This document shows, piece after piece, positions 48,742 through 61,116 of a DNA stretch of 64,000 bases. Each line of letters opens with the position of its first letter. Position 1 is the stretch's first letter. This stretch comes from Gigaspora rosea (taxonomy: Eukaryota > Glomeromycota > Glomeromycetes > Diversisporales > Gigasporaceae): NCBI GenBank assembly GCA_003550325.1, contig QKWP01001273.1, positions 20,365 to 84,364 of the forward strand, in the 5' to 3' direction. The notes beneath the pieces were generated by a model, which was not told the DNA's origin, did no database searches, and saw nothing but the letters and a program-made list of their open reading frames with translations. Position numbers and translations under genes: made by a program.

Positions 48742-48910
48742 ATGAAAAGTCTTCTTAATATGATAATTTAACCGAACCTTTTTGAAATATTTACCTACCT
48801 TAAGAATAGGGATTTATTTTTATGCCTTCATGCAAATCGTCAATGGTGTAGAATTGCTGTACCATCATTATGGAGAGAATTATGTTTATTCAGAAGTAAA
48901 AAACTTGTAA
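48742..48910 (+). pseudogene. F-box stub, copy 4
   Basis: The first 60 or so codons of an F-box/LRR copy, with small indels at the start (LPNE region lost), end at GTAAGAAC where a transposon begins. The repeat domain is missing. The other side of the transposon is the distal F-box downstream block, so insertion and deletion coincide. Confidence 0.85.
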
Positions 48911-50365
48911 GAACTAGAGATGGGAAAAATGCGCATTTTATAATAAAATGCGCATGAATACACAAAATGTGCATGATATATAAAATGCGCATGATACCGC
49001 ATGATAAAAAAATTTTTTAAATTTTATCTTTATTATTGATACTGTAATATATAAATAAAGATACTACATATAGATTCTTAATAAGATTTTGCCTATATAT
49101 ATAAATTTTTACAAATTAGCTAATTGTAAACTTCATCGTTGCTTATCTTATATAATTTGACACCAGACCCGTCGGGAGCTTTGTATAAAACTTTAGAATC
49201 ATAGTAAAAATATGTAAATACGCATTATATAATATTCATAAATATGCGGAGTTAGTTTGCATTGAATCGTCACAAAAAAATTCTGTTGCTGAACATACTA
49301 TTCTATTAACTACAGTATATGGTAAGTTTGAGTTGATTTGTATTAAAATTATGTAATTAAAAATTCTGCACTGAATTCACACTCTATTTCAGTATTGTTG
49401 AGCCAATTTTTATTGGAATTTTATTACAAAATTTGTACCTATACCAGTAATTGCAATATATAGTGGGTTAGTTTGAATTAGTATAAGCTAACATATAAAA
49501 AGTTTGTTACAAAGCTCATTACTCCAATAACAGATAATATGCAGCTTAGTTTTATTGGTGAATGCAAATTTTAAATAAGTGTTGCAAAGAGAAAACCTTA
49601 TATTGCTATATTAGTTTTAGCACATTGATCACCTTTTGAACATAACCGTAATTTTATTGGTTGATAGATCGACATAAAACTACGAGTCACTGAGAAAATT
49701 AGTTGATTATCAGTTAATCTTGGCAAAAATTCAGACCAAAAATTCTAGAAATCAATCATCTAAATATTTGGTTGGATGTAACATTTTATTGATATTCGCT
49801 AATATATTCACTCTTTTTTTATTAATCATATGTTTTATCTATGGCGGAGCATTTGTCATGTCTTGCACTTGTCTTGCACTTGCACTTATTCTTGAACTTG
49901 AGACCATTATACAAAATGTTTTCATATTCGTGAACTTTTTTAGCCCAAAATAGTTTGTAAATATTAGGCAATCAAACAACAAAAGTAAATTTGGAAAATT
50001 CACGTTCACGATTTTGTGTTGTTTAAACGCATTAATAAGGGCATTAAAAAATGACATAATAATTACATGAATGTTATAATAATTACTCGACCATAATAAT
50101 AGTCATAATCATCTTAAGTATTTCTGTTAGTTTTCCTACATTTAAGTCACATGTTTCGAATGCTATCAATCAAAAATGTTAAAGCGAACAGATCCAGAAT
50201 TGAAGTATATAGATAGATTAGAATGTTTATAATACCTATTTTTAATTTAATTTTTCTATATAAAATTTTGATGGGATAAAATGCGCATGATTCGGAAACA
50301 TGCACATTAATTCGCATTCATGCGCATGATTGAGGAATCATGCGCACGCATGAAACCCATCTCTA
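48911..50365. mobile_element. Non-autonomous hAT-like element with ATGCGCAT subterminal motifs
   Basis: Termini are CTAGAGATGGG (48910-48920) and CCCATCTCTAG (about 50355-50365). Both ends carry clusters of the palindrome ATGCGCAT and variants (TGTGCAT, CGCATGAT): left 48931-49010, right 50280-50352. Flanks GTAAGAAC and GTTAAAAC are similar but come from different parts of the locus, so they are not a true target duplication. One 77-codon frame (49720-49953) has hydrophobic segments but no recognisable domain. No transposase. Confidence 0.7.
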
Positions 50366-51330
50366 GTTAAAACTATTATTTTTGTTCCAGCCATTAGCCA
50401 TTACAATAGAATATGTTTTAAATCTATTTTTAAAAAATAAACCATTAATTTTATTAAAAATTCAAAATTGATTAATAATTTCCTTACTCAAAAGCTAGCA
50501 AAGCGAGGATATGCTTGTATGCGAAAAAGTTAGGTTACAATATGTAAATGTATATAATAAATATAGTAAGACCAAGTATTGATATCAATCAATTTTGTTT
50601 GAAAATGTAGTTTGATATTGTGTGATAAATACATAAACTTAGATAATGATAATTAAGATATAATTAAGTGTTTATTTGCTATTACTATTATTGATAGTTC
50701 TGAATTTCCATTATATTACTTTTTTCTTTAGCAAAGCATCTACATAGCAAATCAAATAAACAAAGCATTCAAATTACTTTTAAACATTTGAATCATTTTT
50801 TAAAATATTAAAAATATTGTAATTCTATTAGCAAAGATCTTTACAATTTCATTTTGAAAATTAAATATTGGCATTTCTAATAACGTTTTGCAAGAGAAAA
50901 ACAAATGAAAAACCTTCAATACATAATTACTTGAGTCTCTTTTCTTTGATAATAAGTATAATATTACAATAATAATATTTGCATACACATGGTCTGAAAG
51001 TTTTTGGGTGACTGTTTTTTTTTTTAATTTGATACTAAATAATATGGAAAATAAATTAATCATAAAAAATAATTATTTTGACAACTTCAAATCATATTTT
51101 TATTTACAATAACCTATAGTTCCTGAGGTTGCCACACACGTATTGGGTCAAAAAATAAAGCTATTTAAAATAAATATTTCTAAATAGGTGGTAATTTTAG
51201 GCACATCATTTACTAATAACAACAAAGTAATAAAATAAACTAAACTAAATCAATAAAACATTATATAAAATAAAAATGAAAATAAGATAATTGAAAATCT
51301 TGAATAATAAATATAATAATGATAAATTAC
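50366..51330. other. Recombinant junction DNA
   Basis: 50366-50440 matches the far end of the F-box downstream block (for example 36110-36190). It then switches without a break to the K1-K2 intergenic block (13940 onward), so about 10 kb of the module is missing here. No gene. Confidence 0.65.
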
Positions 51331-52488
51331 ATTAGCAAAACTTTTATTAGTTATAACATCAGTACGAATAAATTTACTAGTATATAACTCTGGGTTATAT
51401 TGTGTATTATCCTTTATTTCTTCATTACATGTGGTTTGGTCATATTTATCAATTTCTTTTTGAATATTTGAATTAATATGCCAATTCCACAACTGGGAAA
51501 GGATCTCTTCTGCGTTTGGTCGCAACAGAGGATTTTGATCCCAACAACGGACCATAAGATTCCGATAAAATTGTGGAAGATCATCTGGAATAAACGGTCT
51601 TAATCCTTGAAGAGCAATCATTCTGATCAAATCTATTTGGCAATACGTTTCCTCTGAGTAAATTGGTCTAGAAAGTGCCAATTCCCACATTATGACGCCA
51701 AATGGATAAATATCTGATGCTTTCGAATATGGATTTCCATTTAGTACTTCAGGTGCTATATAAGGTAAAACACCATATATTCCATCATTTTGTGATTTTT
51801 GGTCTGCTAAAACTGATATACCCAAATCACTTATATAGCTTTCGTCATATTCATTTTGCAGAATATTGCCACTGTGGAGATCTCTATGAATCATTCCTCT
51901 GTTATGTATAGACATTAAATCCTTAGCTATATTGAATAAAATATAGACTATGGTCTTTAAACTTTTATGCAGAGCTAAATTCCTCCGCAAATCCATTTTT
52001 GACATATATTCCATTACAAGAATATAGTCTTTTGTTGATGGTTCTTTAGATACTCCATAAAGTTTCAAAAACCCACCGCAATCAAGACAAGTTTTGATGA
52101 GATTTTAACTGTATAAACAAGATAATTATTAATTATTAACCTTAAATATTATAATATTATAACTTAAAAACTAAGCACTGTACTGTACCTCATTTAGAAA
52201 AGTTGAAGGCATGTTTTTCGAGCCTTCAATAACTTTAAGGGCAACAACATTGCCCTCATAATTAGCTTTAAATACAATGGAAAATCCGCCTCTCCCAAGC
52301 ATCTCAATATTAGAAAATTCACTGTAATCTATAACGGTGAGGGAAAACACAGGGTGATTCTGCATACTTTGAATGGCGTAGTCAATTTTACAATTGCCAC
52401 TTGTCAACAATTCTGTTACATTATCATTTACATCGCTCAATGATGTATTATCAGAATAATTTTTCTCGTTATGAATTTTATAGCTCAT
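51331..52488 (-). pseudogene. TKL-like kinase K2, copy C (nearly intact)
   Basis: Exon one is 52488-52189 (MSYKIHNEKNYSDNTS, glycine loop GRGGFSIVF, VALKV). Exon two is 52108-51331, with acceptor ATACAG. It carries GGFLKLYGVSKEP, HRDLHSGN, DLG, PYIAPEVLNG, FGVIMWELALSRP and CWDQNPLLRP without interruption. The catalytic Lys, Asp and Asn are all present. The one lesion seen is an extra A just after the acceptor (CAAAAC versus CAAAC near 52092), which puts LKSHQ out of frame with TCLDCGG. A different splice or an assembly error could rescue it. It is the best K2 copy in the window. A GTAATT donor after SFAN suggests a further small exon. Function as a signalling kinase is from family. Confidence 0.75.
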
Positions 52489-55400
52489 GGTTATCAAGTA
52501 TTTTTATTGTATTGGTTTGTATGAATCTCAATAGTGCAGCGATGTTTGCGAAGTTACGAAGAATTGCAAAATGTAGTGAAATTATTTTAACAAAAAAAAA
52601 AAAGCGATGTTATTGAGATCAGTATGTTTGCTATACGATATTTACAGAATGTTATGCATAGTCTTATTTTCAAGAAACTTTATTTAGTTTATTTACACAA
52701 ATTTACATATATGTATGATTTATAAATAAGCTTGAACAAAGAATTAATGAATAAAAATCTATTTATATTTTTATTTTTGTTACACCTAACTAAATATATA
52801 TTTTATTCCTCGAAAATAGTTTATCACTCTAATGTTACTTCAATACACGGACATGCACAGCTTAACTCCGATGATTAACGTTAGAATGTGGTCATAAAAA
52901 TGGATCTCTGATACACGAGATTTATGAGCCATTTTATAAAAAATGTGAATTTTATTTTGAGATGGTATTCAGAGAGCGTACATTATTATTACTCTCAGAC
53001 AAAGGAGAGAGCAAGCCATTACATACATTTCAAATAATAAGAAACTTGAATAAGTGGAAGCTACATTTTCATTGAAACTATCTAACCTAGACTTTTATCC
53101 CAATCTAATTCAAATCTCGAGGTAATAGTCAGTACTATTGGATGAAAAAATATTGAACTATAGTAGCAATGTTTCCTCTTAATTTCATGATAATTTAAAT
53201 TTTATGGGAATCCGATAACACTATTGTAATCATCCTTATATTTTTATTGATCAATAAAATTACAAGGTCAGGTGTAATGCAAAAAGAACACAAATATAAA
53301 ACGTAATCATTCATAATATTTTATCTTATGAAATTGCATTCTGCACACTAACAAAAAAAAATTTATTTTTTTGCAAGTTTTAAAACCTCTAGCTTGAAAT
53401 CTAAGCTTCATATGATGATGAGAGTTAATAAATAATATTCTAAAATAAATACTTAATTTTTAAAACTTTTTAATGATAATTTTCCCTATTCAGACCCAAC
53501 CCTAGTTTTTATGTCTATTAGTAATCATCTATTTAATATATTAGTATTTTGACCTAAATGTAAATAAGCAAATACTTTCTTATTGTGAAAAGAAATTTAT
53601 TCATCCACAATGCAGCACTAATTATATATCTATCTCTTCTCAAGTATGAGGCAATAGCATAAATAATTTTTATTTATAAGTTAAGAATATGCGATAATCT
53701 ATAATATGAATGAGTTACCGCATTTTTTTAATATTATCAGAACAAAGAACAACTTGGACATCATCAAAGTCTTCAAGCATGCACTTACATAAAAAAAGGC
53801 TTGTTTTTATTAATTATGTTAGTATAGTGATTAAGATTTCTTTAATGTTTTTATCTTTGTAATTAAATCTACCGCATAAATAATTAAAGATATTAAAGTA
53901 ATATTCATACAGTGAGCTGCTAAAGCTTTTATGACTTCGTTATCAAGCTCCTTATAAAAATAACTTAAAAAAACAATATAATGTTTTTACAAAGAGCATG
54001 CTTGATTAATGAACATGGACTATTTCGAAGACAATATAAAAAGAATTAGAAGAGTTTATTCTTTATTTTTTAATTCAAAAGATATATTCTTATAAATCTT
54101 ATATCAAGAAACATCATTTTTCACACATATATTAGATAATATTGATATATTAATTCCAAACTGCTAATGATTTACAAGAAGGCATGAAATGTTTTTTTTA
54201 AAATCATTCAGCGATTATTAAATAGTTCTAGAAAGCATTCATTTAGTGGCATTATCATTTTGAGTTGTGAGTTGTATTGCGATAATATACAACGTCCCCA
54301 TATATCAGACCACTCTCATTTTTTACTAATTAATTTCTTTTTTTTACTAATTAATTTTTTTGTTGGAATGTAAGAGACCCAGGTCCTGTATATGATATTT
54401 TACGGTAGCTTGATTTTTCAAGTAGAAATTATATATTCAGTAAGTTATTAAAAAAGATCCACATATGTGCACAAATATAAAATATTTAAGTGATTTAAAA
54501 TTAATTTATTCAAAGTACATAGGAGTTTTAAAAAAAATTCTATTTCTATTTTATGAAATTCAGAAATCAGAAAATGATAATAGGTGCATTTTTCTGATGA
54601 TACAGTATATTTTTCATCATATCAAAAACTAGATTTAAAGATTGTTTATTTCTAAACAAAATGTCATTAAATTTATTTGAAATTAGATAATCATTAACTA
54701 ATTCTGAATCAAATAAATTTATTTGAAATTAGATAATCATTAACTAATTCTGAATCAAATATGATAATTTTAAACCTCCCTAGCATTACCCAAAAATGTT
54801 TCGTATCAGTGTTTATATATTTTGAGCTGCGGAAAATTTATCATGTGACAAATGTATAATGATAAGAAATTATCAGTTATAGTATTTATAGTGCAATATC
54901 GATATATAAAGTGAATATTAATCAAGCATACTTTTTTATTTTAATTACTTTATAATGAATATTGAATAAATAGGGCTTTGTTATTAAATAAAACCCAACC
55001 AATTAAAATTAAAAAAAGTTAATTTTGGAAATACAGAAAATGAAAGTTAAGCAATTATATGAAACATTGCTATGGTAAAGAAGTTGAGAAAAAATTATTA
55101 ATATCTACAATATTATCATTTTCAAAATTAAGTAGTTGGAAAAAATTGAATTTTTTTGTATTAGCTTTTTTAAAATTTTTTTAACCATATATAAAATTCA
55201 AAAATTAAAAGAAACTCACCAATTCAACATTGCCAATAAAAGGTATTTAAATTTCATTTTTCAAGTTTTTCTTGCTGGTTTGGAATTTTCAAGTTTTTCT
55301 AGATATTCAAAGTTTTTCTTATAAATTAAAGTTTTTTCAACCAAATCCAATCATTTTTTTTGTTGTGGAAGAGTTGAAATTTTTTACAACATTTAGTCGA

Positions 55401-55572
55401 TATAATTTAGAAATTTAACTATCAACATGTACCCAATAAAAATTTTGCTCATTGACTTTTGGAAAATCAGAGACTTCCCGTAATATGCAAAAAACCACAA
55501 AAAACAAAAATCTATACATTCATTATTTTATTTGAATTTATGAATAATATTTTATAAAATACTTTATAGATC
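52489..55572. other. Duplicated block between K2 copy C and F-box copy 5
   Basis: Homologous to 16008-19330 with an internal deletion near 54290 and a local duplication of about 55 bp near 54663-54770. Includes a CAAAAAAAAAAAAGC tract at 52592. No gene supported. Confidence 0.6.
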
Positions 55573-56587
55573 AATGAAAAGTCTTTTTAATATGATAATT
55601 TTACTGACGAATGTCATTTTGAAACATTTACCTATCTTAAGAATTGGGATTTATTTTCATGCCTTTTTGTAAATTGTCAATGTTGCAGAATTCTGTGCCG
55701 TTATTATGGTGAAAATTAAGTTTATTTAGAAGTAAAAAACTTGTTAGAACATGTTTAATAATATTAAATACAGAAGAACAATCGTCATTAAAAACATTTT
55801 AACTTTCCAAAATCAAAAATCATTATTTGATTTTACTGCTTATACAATGGTTATTAAAATTGATTCAGATAATGGATTTATGAGAATATTTAAAATAATT
55901 CTCATAAATTCAAATTTTCTAATTATCATGTGCAATTAGTTGCTGCAAAAATAATTAGATATTAAAATGTTTTTACGGACAAGTAAAAAACCTAAAGATT
56001 TAAGCATACATTATGAAATAGTTAATTCTTTATTACCAAGGATTTTGGATAAGTGCACGTTGACTTCTTTAATAGTTTCGCATAACGGACTGGGTACGGA
56101 AGAAGGAGATGTACTTGCAGAAACTCTTTATAAAAACCACTTTAACCTTAATACACCTGTATATTTGGGGTAACAATCTTGATTCAAAAGTAGGCAAAGC
56201 AATCGCTGCAGCTATCTGAGTAAATACTACTCTGATTTATTTAAATGTTATGAATAATCAACTTTTTACTGAACTAGCGGAGCTCTTTATAAAAACAACA
56301 CTTTGACTTCATTGAAAATTAGTGAAAATCTTCTTGGTCCTAAAGTAGGAAAAGTATTCGCAAAGTTCTTTGTAAGAACACTACATTATCCTACTTAAAT
56401 CTTAGTAAAATCAACTTGGCTTTAAAGGCGGAGAAGCTCGCGCAGATGAACACAACTTTTAGTTTCACTTAATGTCAGCGACAATCAACTTAACTCTGAT
56501 GAAAAAAGCATTATCCAAAGCACTTTACAAGAACTCTATTCTAACTTCTTTAGAACTTTCACAAATGTTATTGATAACACTATTTTA

Positions 56588-56847
56588 GGCCGTTTGAAGT
56601 TGATTCTTTGGTTAACATCACTTTTCCAGGACTCTCGGGGGGGGAGGGGGGTAAAATGAACGAACATATGAAACGAACATATAAAAATGAACAAATATGG
56701 CCAATTTCATTGGTTGATATAAATCAGGTGACTGGTGAGAGTCATCCAGCGTTTTGATTGGCTGTTCGTTTTCGGGGGAGGTGGGGGAGACTTCAGCTGA
56801 GAGGGGGGGGGTGATGTTAACCAAAAAATTAACTTCAAACGGCCCTA
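56588..56847. mobile_element. 260-bp MITE with TA target duplication and G-runs
   Basis: GGCCGTTTGAAGTT...GGTTAACATCAC and its inverse form 34-bp terminal repeats with two mismatches, inserted at a TA (uninterrupted site in 20340-20355). Long G-runs next to both ends lie on the same strand (about 56636-56652 and 56775-56812), so they are not part of the inverted repeat. A TA duplication suggests a Tc1/mariner-like mobiliser. Confidence 0.85.
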
Positions 56848-56861
56848 GATATAATTACTAT

Positions 56862-57722
56862 TATTCTCGCTCGGATTTCATATTAAACACTGTCTTTATT
56901 AGACATTATTAAGATACATGGTGGGAGCAGTGATCCACTTCATCACTTTCTCTTCTGCTATTACATATTGTGCTCATAACAACTTTATGTACATTCTCTT
57001 CTGCTATTAAATATTGTGCTCATAACAACACTATGTACATGTGAATATGCTCACGTGACGAAGTATAATTGAGGAACGCAAACGCTAAGGTGTGGCGCAT
57101 TCTACTACTTCTTTTTTTTTTTTTTTTTGCGAATTCAAGCCCACACTTATGGTGCGGCACATTCAACTCGTTACATACAATATCAATTTTTATAATAGTG
57201 AATTCGAGCTCACGCTATTGTGCGACGCATTCAGCTCATTACACATGATATCAATTTTTATATAGAGGCTTACACATGACAATATTAACTTTTATAATTG
57301 TAGCGAGTTGATCCCACGCTTCAACTCGATACACATGATAACGTCCACATAAAATAGCGAGTTCGAGCCCACGCTATGGTGCAGCGCATTCAACTCGTTA
57401 CACATGACAACAGGCAGGGCATTAGGTGCAATGAATGAGAGAGAGAGGGCGGGAGGGATGGGAGCCAGATTATAATCGGGCATCGAAGAGAACAAGTGAC
57501 AAGACAAGCGATGTAAGAAAGCACTGAGATTACAAGACAAACGATGTAAGAAAGCACTGAGATTCACCATTTACCCCACATGTATCTTTATTCTGCCGCA
57601 TGCATACGTACGTACCAATAATCTCTATCTGACCTTTTCACATAAGCCTCAATTTCATATAAGCCACAAATCAGGTTATCCTCGCGATAATAACCCTAGC
57701 GTGACTGTCGTCAACGCATAGG
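56862..57722. repeat. Second copy of the GAGTTCGA repeat block
   Basis: Same site and content as 20363-21230, with small deletions and a local 29-bp duplication (ACAAGACAAGCGATGTAAGAA..., about 57500-57560). It was inherited with the duplicated pseudogene. Confidence 0.7.
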
Positions 57723-57757
57723 GCTAATTTGCTTATAAGAAATTGTGAAATTTTTAA

Positions 57758-60261
57758 TGCTAAATGAAATAATAACTTTTATTTTTCAATAAGCAAATCT
57801 AATTTTTTATAGCTAAAAAAAAAATATTACAATTGTATACTACATACGATAGATTTGGACATTTTGGGATTTTGAGACAGAAGTATGTGTATACTTGTAA
57901 ATTATAATTATAAATAAGTTATATCTAATCAACTTTGATTTATTTATATTATGGATAGTCTTAATTGATTATATATGATTACTTAACGTATTTTATATTA
58001 TTTAAATTCGTTGTGGATATGTAATAATAAATAGAATTTAAGCTTTTAATATATATACAATCATTATGATATGTTTTATCTTTAAAATTTTTTTATTGAA
58101 AATTAAAATTCTTTAAATTCGTCCAAAAAAAAAAACTTTTTTAAACAATTTACTAAGAAAAAAATCGACTTTTAAAGATTTGCATAAAAAATCTGTAGAA
58201 AAATCTATTAATTTATCAAAACTTAAAATTTTATTAAGATAAGAAAAATGCATTAGTAACAGTATTATATGTAATAGCCTTGGGGTCATACGTATTTTTA
58301 TTTATTTTTACTGGCTGTATTAAGTAAGATGTTATAAATATGCATATAACTTCACGCTGCAATTAGATTCGTCCAAAACTCTAATTTTCATTATTCATTG
58401 AGCGACATGACGTAATTCAATTAGTGCACTGCATTAATTTGTCAATCAAAATTGGAAAAGAATAGGTCTAGATCAGAATATAATAGTTATTGAATGTGTA
58501 AGAGTATAATAATCTCGGATCACAGTTAGGGGTGGAATGTTTTAAATAAGGTTTACTATTTTTTAAAAATTTTTTTTTTTTTGGTTTAAAGCGAATATTA
58601 AGAGTATTAAACATTAAATGTTTACGTAGTTTTATGAAAATGATAATTATCGTACAGTACCTAAAAGAGAGCGTTATCGTTAAAGCAATTATTTTTGTTC
58701 CAGCCATTAGCCATTACAATCGTCAATATTTAGAATATGTTTTAAATCTATTTTAAAAAATGCTTAAAATAATTTTTAAAATAATAATAATTTTTTCACC
58801 ATCACTAATCATAGTATGACTTTTCTCACAACAATTAAAAGAAAAATCTGTTTTGAATTTAATGTACCAATTTTGGCCCTGTAAGGCCCAGGTTGTCTCA
58901 TATCCTATTTCATTCGCATTGATTAAATATACAAAAATTACCAATTAATAGATAGTTATTGTTATCGTTCAGAACTATTAGTGGAGTATCTAAACAAATT
59001 AATAAAGATCAAAGTCAAAATTTAATGGAGATTGATAACCATAATATGCATTGTTGCTTATTACATTCAAACTATTCTAAATGCAAACCTCTAAATGAAA
59101 TATCTCTCTAAATGTAATCTGTAGTTATGACTTAATATATACTGTATGAAATTCTTACAAATGCAAATTTTTTCTTATTTTTTTCTAAATCCAAGTCATT
59201 AAATCTAGTAGGAAGTTTTGACATTATATATAACGATTTACAAGAAGGGATGAAAATAAACTTTTAATATCATTAAGCGATTATTAAACATTTCTTGAAA
59301 GCATTCATTTAGTTGCATTATCATTTTGAGTTGTATAGCGATAACTATAATGGATTTTGTGCAAATCTGAATGTTGTGAAATGTTAAAACTTGTTTTTAT
59401 TATGTTTGGGATTTATTTCGTTTCACCAAAGTTATTTTTCCACATTAATTCGTAATCGTATAAACTGTAGTTTTCGCAGAAATAGTTGTCAAAAAAATGT
59501 GGCATCACTCTAATTTACGTTTATTAATCAATACTTCATATTATTAATCGGCAAAAATTAAATTTCTAAAGACTTGCTTATTTCCATTTTAACTATTATT
59601 GTCTAAATATATATTGCTTGAATCTGTGTAATATATTGGTAAATAAATGACTTTCTAGTTTTGTTATTAATCCATTTCTGGCTCAATTAACTAGATTTTT
59701 GCAAGTAGAAATTATATATCCAGTAAGTTATTAAAAAAGATGTCAACAATGGGCGTAAATATAAAATATTTAGGTGATTTGAAATTAATTTAATCAAAGT
59801 ACATAGGAGTTTTAAAAAAAATTATATTTCTATTTTATGAAATTCAGAAATCAGAAAATGATAATAGGAGCATTTTTCTGATGATGATACAATATATTTA
59901 TTTTAAGATTGTTTATTTCTAAACAAAATAGCATCAAATCTATTTGAAAATTAGATAATCAATAACTAATTCTGAATCAAATATTACAATAATTTTAAGC
60001 CTCCCTAGCATCACCCCACAGTGTTTATATATTTTGAGCTATGGAAAATTTATCATGTGACAAATGTATAATGGTAAGAAATTATCAGTTATAGTATTTA
60101 TAAAGTGAATATTAATCAAGCATACTTTTTTATTTTAATTACTTTATAATGAATACTGATTATATAGATGGCTATGTTATTAATAAAACCCAACCAATTA
60201 AAATTAAAAAAAGTTAATTTTGGAAATATAGAAAATGAAAGTTAAAACAATTATATGAAAC
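57758..60261. other. Duplicated F-box flanks, short-module junction
   Basis: 57758-59220 follows the F-box downstream block. From about 59222 it continues with the pre-F-box block, the same junction as at 32370. No gene. Confidence 0.6.
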
Positions 60262-61116
60262 ATCAAAAACCATTATTTGATTATACTGCTTATACAATGG
60301 TTATTAAAATTGATTCAGATAATGGAATTGTGAGATTATTTGAAAATAATTCTCATAATTTCAAATTTCTAATTATCATGAGCAATTAATTGATGCAAAA
60401 ATAATTAGAGATACTTTAACTAAAATGTTTTTACGGACAAGTAAAAAACTTAAAGATTTAAGCATTCATTGTGAAATAGTAAATTCTTTATTATCAAGGA
60501 TTTTTGATAAGTGCACTCTTTGACTTCTTTAACACTCTCGCATTATGGACTGGGTACTAAAGGAGGAAATGTACTCGCAGAAACTCTTTATAAGAATACC
60601 ATTTTAACACACCTGTATATTTTGGGTAACAAACTTGATTCAAAAGTAGGCAAAGCAATCGCCAAAGTTATCAGCGTGAATACTACTCTGATTTATTTAA
60701 ATGTTATGGATAATCAACTTTTTTCTGAAGGTGGGAAAGAACTAGCAGAAGCCCTTTATAAAAACAATACTTTGGCTTCATTAAATATTAGTGAAAATCT
60801 TCTTGGTCCTGAAGTAGGAAAAGTATTCGCAAAAGTTCTTTGTAAGAACACTACTTTATCCTACTTAAATCTTTGTAAAAATCAACTTGGCTCTGAAGGT
60901 GGAGAAGCTCTAGCAGATGCACTTAATATAAACACAACTTTAGTTTCACTTAATCTCAGTTACAATCAACTTAACTCTGATGTAGGAAAAGCATTATCTA
61001 AAGCTCCAAACAAGAACACTACTTTAACCTCTTTAGAACTTTTCACAAATGATATTGATAATACTATCTTAGATACAATTAATAACTTGCTTATAAGAAA
61101 TCGTGAAAATTTTTAA
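60262..61116 (+). pseudogene. F-box/LRR pseudogene, copy 6, lacking the F-box
   Basis: Homology begins abruptly inside the linker (PLFDYTAYTMVIKIDSDNG), so the F-box is deleted. A lost base near 60365 and two extra bases near 60518 (GCACTCTTTG) break the frame. The repeats from 60511 stay open for about 200 codons and end like 2616-3713. Probably dead, though a repeat-only product starting at 60511 cannot be excluded. Confidence 0.8.

Larger units (their letters stand above)
55573..57757 (+). pseudogene. F-box/LRR pseudogene, copy 5
   Basis: Sister of 19331-21265. It shares the same early frameshifts, the TGA after GCTATC in the repeats, and the repeat block near its 3' end. It additionally carries a G-rich MITE at 56588-56847. 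The final codons resume at about 57730. Short open pieces (55751-55939, 55967-56173) are fragments of the old frame. Confidence 0.85.

Noticed and set aside
49720-49953. Membrane protein encoded by the hAT-like element
   Set aside because: Short, hydrophobic AT-driven composition, no family match and no conservation evidence.
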